Below are positions 43,876 to 51,732 of a stretch of DNA of 64,000 nucleotides, one piece after another. The stretch comes from Pseudobacteriovorax sp. GTDB lineage: Bacteria > Bdellovibrionota_B > Oligoflexia > Oligoflexales > Oligoflexaceae. The position numbers were made by a program, and so were the translations under genes. The stretch lies in contig JABSRP010000020.1 in NCBI GenBank assembly GCA_013215145.1, positions 62,001-126,000 on the forward strand. Reading direction: 5' to 3'. Below the pieces are notes generated by a model. That model saw only the letters and a list, made by a program, of their open reading frames with translations. It was not told the DNA's origin and ran no database searches. The first letter of the stretch is position 1. Each line of letters opens with the position of its first letter.

Positions 43876-44252
43876 GAGTAAGTCTCCAAAATAATCCCAT
43901 TGGATTGATTGAAAGTAATTGAGAGTGGTGAAAACGTTTTCAATGAAAATTCTGTCAAAAAAGGATAAAGGTACAATTCATTTAAATTGAAGACGATTTG
44001 GTAACGAATCAATAGTTAGGATTTTAATCTATTAAATTAGAGGATTTCGAGACCGCCTTTTTCGTAAGCTCCATTCAAAGAATCTATTGTAAGATAAATA
44101 AATTGTGTCTTTCCTTGTGGGTTTTCGGGAAATTATAAAAATATATTTTGCAAGGAGTTGAAAATACATGAATGTTGAAAAATATTCATAAAAATAAACC
44201 CTTAAACGATCTAGTCGGTTTGTTTTTATTTGCCTCGAATTTATACCCTTGT
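43876..44252. other. AT-rich intergenic region between M14 and NTF2-like genes
   Basis: Apart from the palindrome at 43929-43942, this 377-base stretch shows no convincing gene. It is AT-rich, and a ribosome-binding-site-like AAGGAG near 44153 precedes only trivially short frames. Confidence 0.35.
43929..43942. promoter_or_regulatory. LacI/cre-like palindrome upstream of the M14 gene
   Basis: TGAAAACGTTTTCA is a perfect 14-base palindrome with central CG, the layout typical of LacI/GalR-family operators. It lies 54 bases upstream of the carboxypeptidase start. No LacI-family regulator is in the window. A 14-base palindrome can occur by chance a few times in 64 kb. Confidence 0.35.
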
Positions 44253-44957
44253 TTAGAATTTCCCGTTAGAATTTTTCCACGAATCTTTTGGAGGGACGGT
44301 CTCTGTGGTCTCCCAATGCTCGACTATTTTTCCTCCATCGACTCTGAAAAGATCGTAAAAAGAGCTCTCAACATCGTCGATGGTTCCTTGGTTCGTGGCC
44401 AATACAAAGTCTCCCTCTACCAAGACCTTGTGATTCTTAATGTAGCGATAATTTGTGACTTTCGTTTTCAACTTTTGCACCACACTATGTTCAACGAAAC
44501 GGGTGTCATCAACGAAGGAGTCCCATGCTGTGAGGTCCCTATGTATTGCCACTGTTTTGATGAAGTTTTTGATATGAGATCGATTTGCTTCGCTAAGCTC
44601 CTTAGATCGGCTCTCTACAGTGCCGCCGATCATATCTCCCTGCCTTAACTGGATATTGTCCCAGTGCTCTACAATGAAGTCTCCCTCGAACCTGAAAACC
44701 TCAAAACCGATTCTTATGTTTGCAAAATCATAGATGGTATGTCCGAAAACGAAATCGCCATCCTCAAAGAGTCGAGCGATGGTGACCTTTGGGTCGGTTT
44801 TCGCAAGTCTAGCAAATAGAACAGCTAACCCCTCTACACCCTCTTCGGTCTGGGGATTGTGCTGAATGTACTTTGATTCGTTAACCACCTTAATGGCTTC
44901 GGGCTCACCGGTTTCAATGGCTTTCAACAGGTTATATACTTTTTGCTTGCGGTTCAC
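44253..44957 (-). CDS. Double NTF2-like/SnoaL-type protein
   Basis: About 234 residues from GTG 44957, with AAGGA six bases before; an earlier in-frame GTG at 44972 has no such site. Two tandem NTF2-fold halves are visible, each with YIQHNPQTEEG or RFVEHSVVQ near its start and a closing strand GDFIVEHWDNIQ or GGKIVEHWETTE. The I-V-E-H-W-D motif is characteristic of SnoaL-like polyketide-cyclase/ester-cyclase relatives. No signal peptide is seen. The small-molecule substrate or binding partner is unknown. A single-domain relative lies at 50216-50599, next to an AraC regulator. Confidence 0.8.
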   Translation of the reverse strand: MNRKQKVYNLLKAIETGEPEAIKVVNESKYIQHNPQTEEGVEGLAVLFARLAKTDPKVTIARLFEDGDFVFGHTIYDFANIRIGFEVFRFEGDFIVEHWDNIQLRQGDMIGGTVESRSKELSEANRSHIKNFIKTVAIHRDLTAWDSFVDDTRFVEHSVVQKLKTKVTNYRYIKNHKVLVEGDFVLATNQGTIDDVESSFYDLFRVDGGKIVEHWETTETVPPKDSWKNSNGKF

Positions 44958-45123
44958 GTATGATCCTTTCACAGTTTCATCGAGCTGATTGTTCTGTATG
45001 TATCTAGAAATACTAAAATTTACGTCGTCTTAAGTAGAAATATAGTTGTTCAGTTTTCGGTAGTCCCGTGGCCTGAAAGTCTGCTAGTTATATCATTAAA
45101 TTAGGGGAACTGGGGAGGGAAGT

Positions 45124-46170
45124 TTGCAGCTAAGTTTTCAAGAAATGTACGATGCTATTGGCACGAAAAACCCAGCATTTGAGGGTATGTTCATAACCGG
45201 CGTAAAGTCGACTGGTATTTTTTGTCGCCCATCTTGCAGGGCTCGCAAGCCACTGGCTAAAAATGTCGAGTTTTTTCGTTCTAGCGAAGAGGCTCTAAAG
45301 GCAGGATATCGGCCTTGTAAAATATGTCGGCCTATGGACCACGACCCCGATACGCCTCAAGAAATCAGAGATCTCATTAAGCGCCTTCATAACGAGCCTC
45401 AGGTCCGCATTAGGGATCAGGATTTAAGGGACTTGCTTTATGATCCTGTTAGTGTAAGACGCTGGTTTAATAAACATCATAATATGACCTTTCAATGCTA
45501 CCAAAGATTGATTCGTCTGAATGCTGGATATCGTGAAATAGAAGATGGCCAAAGCGTACTCAATACAGCCTTAGATGCAGGATTTGAGTCATTGAGCGGA
45601 TTTTCGGAAAGATATTCCTCGGTTTTTGGGTCATCACCGCGGTCGAAGAATAAAAAATCAATCATCCACGTACACAGATTTTCGGGAAAGCTCGGCTCCA
45701 TGTTTATTGCAGCGACTCAAAAAGGTATCTGCCTACTCGAGTTTACAGAGAGAAAAATGCTTGAAACTGAATTCGACGACCTGCGAAAGCGCTGTCATGC
45801 TGTACTCATGCCGGGTACGAACGAACATATTGAGCAATTAAAGAAAGAATTGGAAGAGTATTTTGCTGGTGAGAGAATCTGTTTTCAGGTCAAATTAGAT
45901 TTAGTTGGTACGGATTTCCAAAAACAAGTCTGGAACTGTTTGTTAAACATCCCTTACGGAGAAACTATTAGTTACAAACAACAGGCTTTAAGTATGGGGC
46001 GGGGTGAGGCCGTAAGAGCTGTTGCTAGAGCTAACGGCATGAACAAGGTTGCGATAGTTGTCCCCTGCCACAGGGTGATCGGTAGTGACGGAAACCTAAC
46101 AGGCTATGCCGGTGGCTTACCAAGAAAACGATGGTTGCTCGATCTGGAAGCTTCAAATACAACTCACTAA
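45124..46170 (+). CDS. ada: Ada: methylphosphotriester/O6-methylguanine-DNA methyltransferase and regulator
   Basis: A 348-residue protein starting at TTG 45124 with GGGGAGGG upstream. The N-terminal Ada zinc domain has GIFCRPSCRAR and YRPCKICRP, the four Cys of the C4 zinc site including the one that accepts methyl from phosphotriesters. The middle is an AraC-type HTH (ALDAGFESLSGFSERYSSVFGSSP). The C-terminal O6-alkylguanine methyltransferase domain has FQKQVWNCLLNIPYGETISY, RAVARANGMN and VVPCHRVIGSDGNLTGYAGG, with the acceptor Cys in P-C-H-R. It repairs alkylated DNA and, when methylated, activates the adaptive response. It stands alone here, with no alkA or alkB beside it. Confidence 0.95.
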   Translation: MQLSFQEMYDAIGTKNPAFEGMFITGVKSTGIFCRPSCRARKPLAKNVEFFRSSEEALKAGYRPCKICRPMDHDPDTPQEIRDLIKRLHNEPQVRIRDQDLRDLLYDPVSVRRWFNKHHNMTFQCYQRLIRLNAGYREIEDGQSVLNTALDAGFESLSGFSERYSSVFGSSPRSKNKKSIIHVHRFSGKLGSMFIAATQKGICLLEFTERKMLETEFDDLRKRCHAVLMPGTNEHIEQLKKELEEYFAGERICFQVKLDLVGTDFQKQVWNCLLNIPYGETISYKQQALSMGRGEAVRAVARANGMNKVAIVVPCHRVIGSDGNLTGYAGGLPRKRWLLDLEASNTTH

Positions 46171-46248
46171 GCAGGCAGTTTATACCATTCCCACTAGATG
46201 CAGATTTTGTAAGAATAGCTGTATGATGTCACAACCATGAGGATTGGT

Positions 46249-47154
46249 ATGAGGTTCTACAGTCTATGTCTCGCGACCTGCTTAACCTTGATAGTATCTT
46301 GTAAAACAGCGAAGAACGATTCCCAGTTGAAGGAAAGGGTTGGTGGTACGGACTCCAATTCTTGGCAGGATGCGCAACTTGTGGAGACGTACCTTGGAGC
46401 GGCGCGGGCTATACGTGTCAATGCACGGACCAATATGGCGACGTTTTATGAGTTGGGGGTGCCTTTGTCGAAGTGGAAGATAGCAACAGGTAGGCCTGGT
46501 AAAGGGACGCCGAAAGGAATTTTCGTCATTCATCAGAAGGAAACCTGTCCTCCCTGGAATAACGGTAGGGGAAAGAGTGCAGGGGCTTGCGCTGCCGATA
46601 ATCCCTTGGGTAGAAAAGCCCTTTGGTTTCATCAGGGACGGATTTATGGGTTGCACGGAGTTAACTTAGCTCCGGATGCGCTAGCGAGTGTGACGAATAC
46701 GAATCCTCGCGATAGGGATGCAAGTTCGGGGTGTGTACGTAACCACCCAGAAAACATCGAATGGCTTTATGCCAACGTTAAGGTAGGAACCCCTGTCGTG
46801 GTTGGTCTTTGGGATGACGATCCAGATGTGGGCGACTGTTCGGGCAATGCAGCCGCCTGTGTCGTTGGCGATAGCCCTAACCATGGCGGTGGTGGTCGAC
46901 TGCTTCCCGAAAGCCTACCAGCTACTTGCGCAATGAATGTCAGCTATGAAAATGGATTGGCTAACATCCGTGCTGAACCCACTCTTACGGCAACAATCGT
47001 CGCACAACTCTCCTACTCTCAAAGGGCTATCCTTAACGAAAAGGTAACGGGCGATGCGGTGTCTGGTCTGAAAGATTGGTTTCAGGTTATGATTCCTGAA
47101 GAAGGGGATAAAATGGGTTATCTTCATGCCAGTCTGGTGGACTGTGCTAGGTAA
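46249..47154 (+). CDS. L,D-transpeptidase (YkuD) lipoprotein with C-terminal SH3-like domain
   Basis: About 301 residues from ATG 46249, selected because GAGGATT lies just upstream and a lipobox LIVSC follows. The YkuD catalytic region is recognised by WKIATGRPGKGTPKGIFVIHQK, IYGLHGVNLAP and ASSGCVRNHPENIEWLY (His, Ser and the nucleophilic Cys). It catalyses L,D-crosslinks in peptidoglycan or attaches proteins to it. Residues after about 225 form a bacterial SH3-like segment, ENGLANIRAEPTLTATIVAQL...DWFQVMI. A low-complexity GGGGR linker separates the two. The anchor places it in the periplasm. Confidence 0.88.
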   Translation: MRFYSLCLATCLTLIVSCKTAKNDSQLKERVGGTDSNSWQDAQLVETYLGAARAIRVNARTNMATFYELGVPLSKWKIATGRPGKGTPKGIFVIHQKETCPPWNNGRGKSAGACAADNPLGRKALWFHQGRIYGLHGVNLAPDALASVTNTNPRDRDASSGCVRNHPENIEWLYANVKVGTPVVVGLWDDDPDVGDCSGNAAACVVGDSPNHGGGGRLLPESLPATCAMNVSYENGLANIRAEPTLTATIVAQLSYSQRAILNEKVTGDAVSGLKDWFQVMIPEEGDKMGYLHASLVDCAR

Positions 47155-47392
47155 GGCCTCAGCAGTATTTGTTTGACTAGTTGGCCAAATAAAATTTGGA
47201 CCCCCTATTAATCTCTTCAATTAGTAGGGAAAACTAGTTTTCTTCTAAGTATCTGATATCCGAAAAAACAGATGACCAATCGGAAGTTTTTTGCAGGTTA
47301 CCTAAGGGTAGTCCTTGATTTTTTGCAGTAAAACCTTATGCTGCGAATCAGGTTCTGAGAGTTAAGATTTTTAATTTTACTAGGATGGCTAT

Positions 47393-47491
47393 ATGCTGAT
47401 TTGGTTTAGTTTAATGCTAATGATCTCTGCAACTCTATTCACCGCCCTTTCTTTTGAAGGGACCATGGAAGTCACCAACGTCGACCTATAA
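47393..47491 (+). CDS. Possible tiny membrane peptide (32 aa)
   Basis: Within the 506-base gap 47155-47660. ATG 47393 has AGGAT eight bases upstream and opens 32 codons: a hydrophobic MLIWFSLMLMISATLFTAL followed by a polar tail ending NVDL. A GCGAG...CTCGC stem with a following T run (about 47500-47543) could terminate it. The length and lack of homology make this speculative. The rest of the gap shows nothing else I can identify. Confidence 0.3.
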   Translation: MLIWFSLMLMISATLFTALSFEGTMEVTNVDL

Positions 47492-47660
47492 AATTTTGGA
47501 AAAGGCGAGTAAATACAAGGTTTTAAAATATTCTCGCTTTTTCAATACCCATCGGGATCCCCCTCCTTCGCATTTACTTTACTAAATTGATATAACTTAT
47601 TTGATGTAGGCTTCGACTGAGATCAAATAATTTGGAAAAACCTTCCATAAAGAGTTCGAT

Positions 47661-48167
47661 ATGAATTGGAAAGAACTGCTGTCAAAAGGAGACCGAAAGG
47701 AAGTCGCTAACGGTAGGTTAGCTGCTAAACACCTGTTAGCAGATATGTCGTCCAGTGCCGATCTTTTTGATTGTATGCTTCAGCATAGGCAGAGTAGTTC
47801 TGTCGTATCTCATGGGTTTTATGCGCTCAAGGAGGCTAGCTCAAATAGTGAGGCTATAAGGCGGCTTTCCCTAGAGTTTGGGTTAAGGCATTTGACATGT
47901 TTCGAGCAGTGGGAAGCGCGAGAAAATTTTATCCGTATCGCGCTTATCAAAATCGATTTCGACTCCGACCTATATGAGATGATTGCTGCTATGGCCAACG
48001 ATAAAAGTTCTATCGTTCAGGCCTATGCTGCTGAATATCTGATACGCTATAATCATCAGTACTTTCCGGGCGGACTGCTTGACTTTATACAAAAATTTGA
48101 TCGTTTGGATATGAAAGCAGCTGGTAGGGCACGAGTGCGAAAGATTAAACGCTCAGTGGGACTGTAG
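47661..48167 (+). CDS. Hypothetical helical (HEAT-repeat-like) protein
   Basis: A 168-residue soluble protein starting at ATG 47661 with a short GAG upstream. The sequence is almost all predicted helix in pairs of roughly 30-35 residues (EVANGRLAAKHLLADM, SDLYEMIAAMANDKSSIVQAYAAEYLIRYN), the pattern of HEAT/ARM repeats. The D-x-S-x-x-V-x-x-x-A-A-x-x-L element is a typical HEAT helix pair. There is no signal peptide and no catalytic motif. Protein binding is the general expectation for such scaffolds; the partner is unknown. The last residues are basic (RARVRKIKRS). Confidence 0.6.
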   Translation: MNWKELLSKGDRKEVANGRLAAKHLLADMSSSADLFDCMLQHRQSSSVVSHGFYALKEASSNSEAIRRLSLEFGLRHLTCFEQWEARENFIRIALIKIDFDSDLYEMIAAMANDKSSIVQAYAAEYLIRYNHQYFPGGLLDFIQKFDRLDMKAAGRARVRKIKRSVGL

Positions 48168-48235
48168 GTTTCATCTCGGACTGAGCGCTCACTCTCTTCA
48201 TTTTTGGTCCAGCCTTTTCAGCATATTTCAAATCC

Positions 48236-49186
48236 TCACAAGTATTTCGTGAAATGCATATGAGCGCTATCAACGGCTCGACTCACGGCATTTTTTTGGT
48301 CATAGAAATCGAATTGAGTGATATTATCCAGCCATACTTTGGTTACCTTGCCTTTAGCAAGCGAAGCGTAAGTTTCCGCCCCTTTGGGAAGAGCCATCGC
48401 GTCTGATCCAACAAAAAGAATAGGGCCTGGTAGTTTTTTGGCCGAGGCCATGGCATCGTAGGTCAACCAAGGACGCCAGGATCCGATATTGAATTTGTTG
48501 TCATACTCTTTGATAAGACCTCGATCTTTTTCTGTGTAATAGGGAGCTTTGAACATAATTGAGTTCTTGTCTTTTGTGCTAGCGGCCACAGCGGTGGTTA
48601 GACGTCCCGTACGTTTGAATTGGTCACGGGCCTCGTCAGCGGCGGAAAGAAGCTTATTCACTGAATCTTCCCCACCATATACAGATTTTGCAATCTCAGG
48701 TGAGTGTAACCATGGAGCCACTAGGGTGACGGATTTGAGCTTTTTAGTCATTGTGTAAGCGTCAGCCATATAGCCCGAACTAGCACAAATGCCGATTCCT
48801 GCGATCTTTCTGTTATCAATTTCCTTGCGACTATGTAGGTACTCGACTGCAGCAATGATATCCTGCGTTTTTCCTACCGGATCTTCCATATAGCGATTTT
48901 TTCCTTCCGATTCTCCCCAGCCGGTAAAGTCGAAAGTTAGCGCCGCGTAACCCCTGTTAGCCATTTCTATCGCATACGTGCGTGGCATCTGTTCTTTGAC
49001 TGTGGTCCATGCACCTGTAACGATGACTCCAGGTATTTTCTGCTTGGTGGAAAATCCAGTTGGAAGAAACAATGTCCCTTTTAGAGTGATTCCTTGGCTT
49101 TTGAAAGAGATCTGCTTCTCACTAAAGCCCAGAGCACCTAGGGTTCCGAATAAGAATACACACAAAACTATAAAAGCATTTAACAT
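48236..49186 (-). CDS. Secreted alpha/beta hydrolase (dienelactone-hydrolase/YcjY-like)
   Basis: A 316-residue exported hydrolase (signal peptide FIVLCVFLFGTLGALGFS; GGAGG before the ATG). Landmarks are VIVTGAWTTVKEQM, LTFDFTGWGESEG, IAGIGICASSGYM and ILFVGSDAMALPKGA, with SAHMHF near the end supplying a candidate catalytic His. The nucleophile elbow reads G-I-C-A-S-S-G, so the central residue may be Cys, as in dienelactone hydrolases, or the following Ser; this is unusual and worth noting. Members related to YcjY/PpX-like peptidases and esterases are mostly uncharacterised. It is followed downstream on the same strand by no gene in close spacing. Confidence 0.8.
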   Translation of the reverse strand: MLNAFIVLCVFLFGTLGALGFSEKQISFKSQGITLKGTLFLPTGFSTKQKIPGVIVTGAWTTVKEQMPRTYAIEMANRGYAALTFDFTGWGESEGKNRYMEDPVGKTQDIIAAVEYLHSRKEIDNRKIAGIGICASSGYMADAYTMTKKLKSVTLVAPWLHSPEIAKSVYGGEDSVNKLLSAADEARDQFKRTGRLTTAVAASTKDKNSIMFKAPYYTEKDRGLIKEYDNKFNIGSWRPWLTYDAMASAKKLPGPILFVGSDAMALPKGAETYASLAKGKVTKVWLDNITQFDFYDQKNAVSRAVDSAHMHFTKYL

Positions 49187-49277
49187 GACGACCTCCTAAA
49201 TCTTTCACAGTTAGTATCGTCTACTTTGGCTAAAATCTATTGAATAGGATTGCGGAAAATTTGTATGAGGCTGCTTA

Positions 49278-50150
49278 TTATTTTCTAAATGATTTAGGAG
49301 GCCTGCCGTACTCTGCTTTGAATGCCCGCGAAAAATGCGCTTGATCTGAGAATCCGCACTGGGCGGCTATTTCTGATAGCGTCACGTTTTGTTTTGATAG
49401 CAATAATTTTGCTTTTTGAACTCTATATTCTAGGACGAATTGCATAGGGCTACGCCCTGTCGTTTCCTTGAAAAGTCTAGAAAAGTGATGCCGGCTAATC
49501 CCCGCCTCTTTTGCTAACTCATCCAAACCAAAGGTCTGGCTGTAGTTTTGCTTGATAAAGTCGAGTACTTTTTTAAACTGAATCGAACTAAACCCTTTTG
49601 AAAATTTTGCCTCCGAACCAGCAAGATCACCATATTTTTGAATCAGTTTGATCAGAAAATCTCTTGCGAGAGATTCAAAGACAATATCGTCACCAATATT
49701 ACCATTGTGAAGTGCTTCCAAAGCTAGTCGCGCCGCTGTGGTTAGGTTTTCGTCGTTGAACTTGGGGATGTCTCGAACTTGGTTTTTACTGAGAACTACC
49801 CCGACTTCATGCAGAGCAAAACTTTCGAATTTTTTTGGCTCTAGAGTGACGACGACAACCTTTGATGCCGCATGCCAACGCCAACCAGATTCAAGGCCGG
49901 CTGGTGTTACTATGACATCGTTTTGATGGTATATAAAATCTCGATGCTGACCATTTCTCCAGTTTTCTACGCGATGACTTGTTTCGTTTAAATTGACCAA
50001 GACATGATGCTGATCAAAAACTTGAGTGGGCATCTCTCCTGGATCAGCTTCGAAATACTCGAAGTTTAAGAGTTCGGACACGGTAAATCGATTGAGGTTT
50101 GAGCTCTTTAATAGTGGATCAGTTGGGTAGATGTCTTGATAGGTTTTCAA
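49278..50150 (-). CDS. AraC/XylS-family transcriptional regulator
   Basis: A 290-residue protein from TTG 50150 (AAAGG seven bases upstream). The C-terminal 100 residues form the double helix-turn-helix: FGLDELAKEAGISRHHFSRLFKETTGRSPMQFVLEYRVQKA then VTLSEIAAQCGFSDQAHFSRAFKAEYGRPP. The N-terminal 180 residues look like a cupin-type sensing domain (FIYHQNDVIVTPAGLESGWRWHA). It lies 65 bases behind the SnoaL-like gene on the same strand and may control that gene and the methyltransferase. The inducer is unknown. The HTH is complete with the canonical G-F-S-D-Q-A-H-F-S-R-A-F-K. Confidence 0.92.
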   Translation of the reverse strand: MKTYQDIYPTDPLLKSSNLNRFTVSELLNFEYFEADPGEMPTQVFDQHHVLVNLNETSHRVENWRNGQHRDFIYHQNDVIVTPAGLESGWRWHAASKVVVVTLEPKKFESFALHEVGVVLSKNQVRDIPKFNDENLTTAARLALEALHNGNIGDDIVFESLARDFLIKLIQKYGDLAGSEAKFSKGFSSIQFKKVLDFIKQNYSQTFGLDELAKEAGISRHHFSRLFKETTGRSPMQFVLEYRVQKAKLLLSKQNVTLSEIAAQCGFSDQAHFSRAFKAEYGRPPKSFRK

Positions 50151-50215
50151 TGGATACCTTTTCCCTTTGGAAAGCGATTCGATTTATTTTGTAACTTTGA
50201 TTTCACTGTCTTGTT

Positions 50216-50599
50216 TCAATACATCGTGTTGTTGTGTTTTGATTGCTTTGGAATCTGTTGAATGGCATCCCAGTGCTCGACAATTTTTCCCCCCTCGTCA
50301 AATCGAAAAAAAACCATGGTGACATATTCATCACCTTCAGGCCATATTTGATGGGTATGAAGGGCAACAAGATCACCCTCTGCTATTGAGCGGAAGAAGG
50401 ATATGGATTTACTCGGGTACTCTCGATGCATACGCTCGAAGTATTCAATAAAAGGAGCTTTGCCATCTCCGACATCGGGGTTGTGTTGGATGTATTGATC
50501 GCCCACATAAAGCGCTAAGGCATCTTTGGGGTTGCCCTCGTATGCCATCTTATAAAAAGACATGGCGTTTTGTTTGTTCTGCTGTAATTTATCGTCCAT
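50216..50599 (-). CDS. NTF2-like/SnoaL-type protein
   Basis: About 127 residues from ATG 50599, chosen for GGAGG upstream. A single NTF2-fold domain with YIQHNPDVGDGKAPF, ALHTHQIWP and the terminal GGKIVEHWDAIQQIP. It is clearly related to both halves of the protein at 44253-44957 (H-N-P and V-E-H-W-D motifs). A soluble small-molecule isomerase/cyclase or stress-type protein is possible, with no substrate deducible. It lies 21 bases after the methyltransferase gene and 65 bases before the AraC regulator on the same strand, so the three may form one unit. Confidence 0.85.
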   Translation of the reverse strand: MDDKLQQNKQNAMSFYKMAYEGNPKDALALYVGDQYIQHNPDVGDGKAPFIEYFERMHREYPSKSISFFRSIAEGDLVALHTHQIWPEGDEYVTMVFFRFDEGGKIVEHWDAIQQIPKQSKHNNTMY

Positions 50600-50620
50600 A
50601 GCAAACCTCCGAGAGTTCAA

Positions 50621-51229
50621 CTAATAAGGGTTGGTTCTATAATATCCTAAGATATCTCCTCCCTCATGAGTTACCGAAATCTCTTTAAAATTGGAGCGAA
50701 ACTCTTCTTCAAAATGAGATAGGTAGAAGACCCAGTTTTGTTTCGATTCGGTTTTTTGTTGCTTAGAGTCTACTTCAATGAATACAACCGAATCCGATAC
50801 CCTAGTGATCTCTTGATAAAATTGTTGCCTGTCCTCGTAGCGAATATGCTTAACAACGGCACTAACAAAAACTACATCAAAGTATCTATCAGGAAACGGT
50901 AACGCCACGCCATCGAAGGTCTCAAATTTATGCTTTGGAAATAACGATTTCGCCTTGCCAATGGATGATCTATTAATATCAACGCCATAACCTTCTATAC
51001 CTGGAAAAGACTCGCAAAGGAAATTTAGCATAAAACCCGTATCGCAGCCTAGATCTAGCAGACGCTTTTTTGACCAATGGACTCCTTCAAACAGCTGGAT
51101 TAGTGACGCCTCGGGATCTAGATAACCGCTCTCGATGTAAAAGTCCCAAACACCTTGCATAGACCCAGTAGACGGGTATTGCTCTTCCCATTTGCTCACC
51201 ACTGATTCGTAATAATCTTCCGGTCTCAT
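50621..51229 (-). CDS. SAM-dependent methyltransferase (class I)
   Basis: A 202-residue cytoplasmic protein. The Rossmann methyltransferase motif I is RLLDLGCDTGFMLNFL, motif II is GYGVDINRSSIGKAKS, the acidic loop is ETFDGVALPFPD and post-motif is YFDVVFVSAVVKHI, matching Methyltransf_11/25 types. The acceptor is unknown. The C-terminal segment is short, suggesting a small-molecule methyltransferase. It is encoded immediately before the SnoaL-like protein and AraC regulator on the same strand, which hints at a small-molecule modification module. Confidence 0.88.
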   Translation of the reverse strand: MRPEDYYESVVSKWEEQYPSTGSMQGVWDFYIESGYLDPEASLIQLFEGVHWSKKRLLDLGCDTGFMLNFLCESFPGIEGYGVDINRSSIGKAKSLFPKHKFETFDGVALPFPDRYFDVVFVSAVVKHIRYEDRQQFYQEITRVSDSVVFIEVDSKQQKTESKQNWVFYLSHFEEEFRSNFKEISVTHEGGDILGYYRTNPY

Positions 51230-51429
51230 CGATTTACCTATGCTGTGATTATCAAAAGGTTGCTCGCACTGTACCAGGTTTCCAAAGTCAAAGCACTACT
51301 TTCAGAGCTCCTAGGAGCTTTGTTTATAAATATTGGTTAGGTAATTTTTTGCGCGGTCTGAATCGTTTGCATAAATTCATGAGGTAGGTGAAAATTTCTA
51401 AATGAGATATACTTTGGTTTGAAGAATAA

Positions 51430-51732
51430 CGGAGGTTAAACGAGAGACTTTCTCTGGGAATTGTCTGCTTCACAGTTGTTTGGCTGGTATCTGAATTGAC
51501 TTATGCCGCCACTTACACCATTTGGTCTAGGCTGGACGAAAACTTTGCTGCTAGGCACTTAGTGGAGCTAGCCCTAGAAAAGACCGAAAAAGAGTACGGG
51601 AAAGCCACCCTAAAGGATTCAAAATCTCTGGAGCAAGGGCGAGGATTCAAACAATTGAAAAGTGGCAAGGGCATCGATATTAGTCCGGAGCTGTCGATAA
51701 AAAACGAGAGAAAGACTTTTTACCAGTCTTAA
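51430..51732 (+). pseudogene. Fragment of a periplasmic solute-binding-protein-like gene (SBP_bac_3 type)
   Basis: An open frame from 51430 to the stop at 51732 encodes a signal-like segment (LSLGIVCFTVVWLVSELTYA) and then about 80 residues with FAARHLVELALEKTEKEYGKATL, the first strand-helix of extracellular solute-binding/receptor domains. GGAGG lies at 51431 but no ATG, GTG or TTG follows in frame until TTG 51496, inside the signal segment. The frame ends early inside the convergent sensor-kinase gene, whose C-terminus is also missing. This suggests a deletion that fused two genes tail to tail. Recognition of the family is moderate. Confidence 0.45.

Noticed and set aside
44172-44648. 158-codon + strand frame with an AAGGAG nearby
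   Set aside because: It is antisense to the NTF2-like gene, whose fold motifs are clear on the - strand; the + translation has no recognisable pattern.
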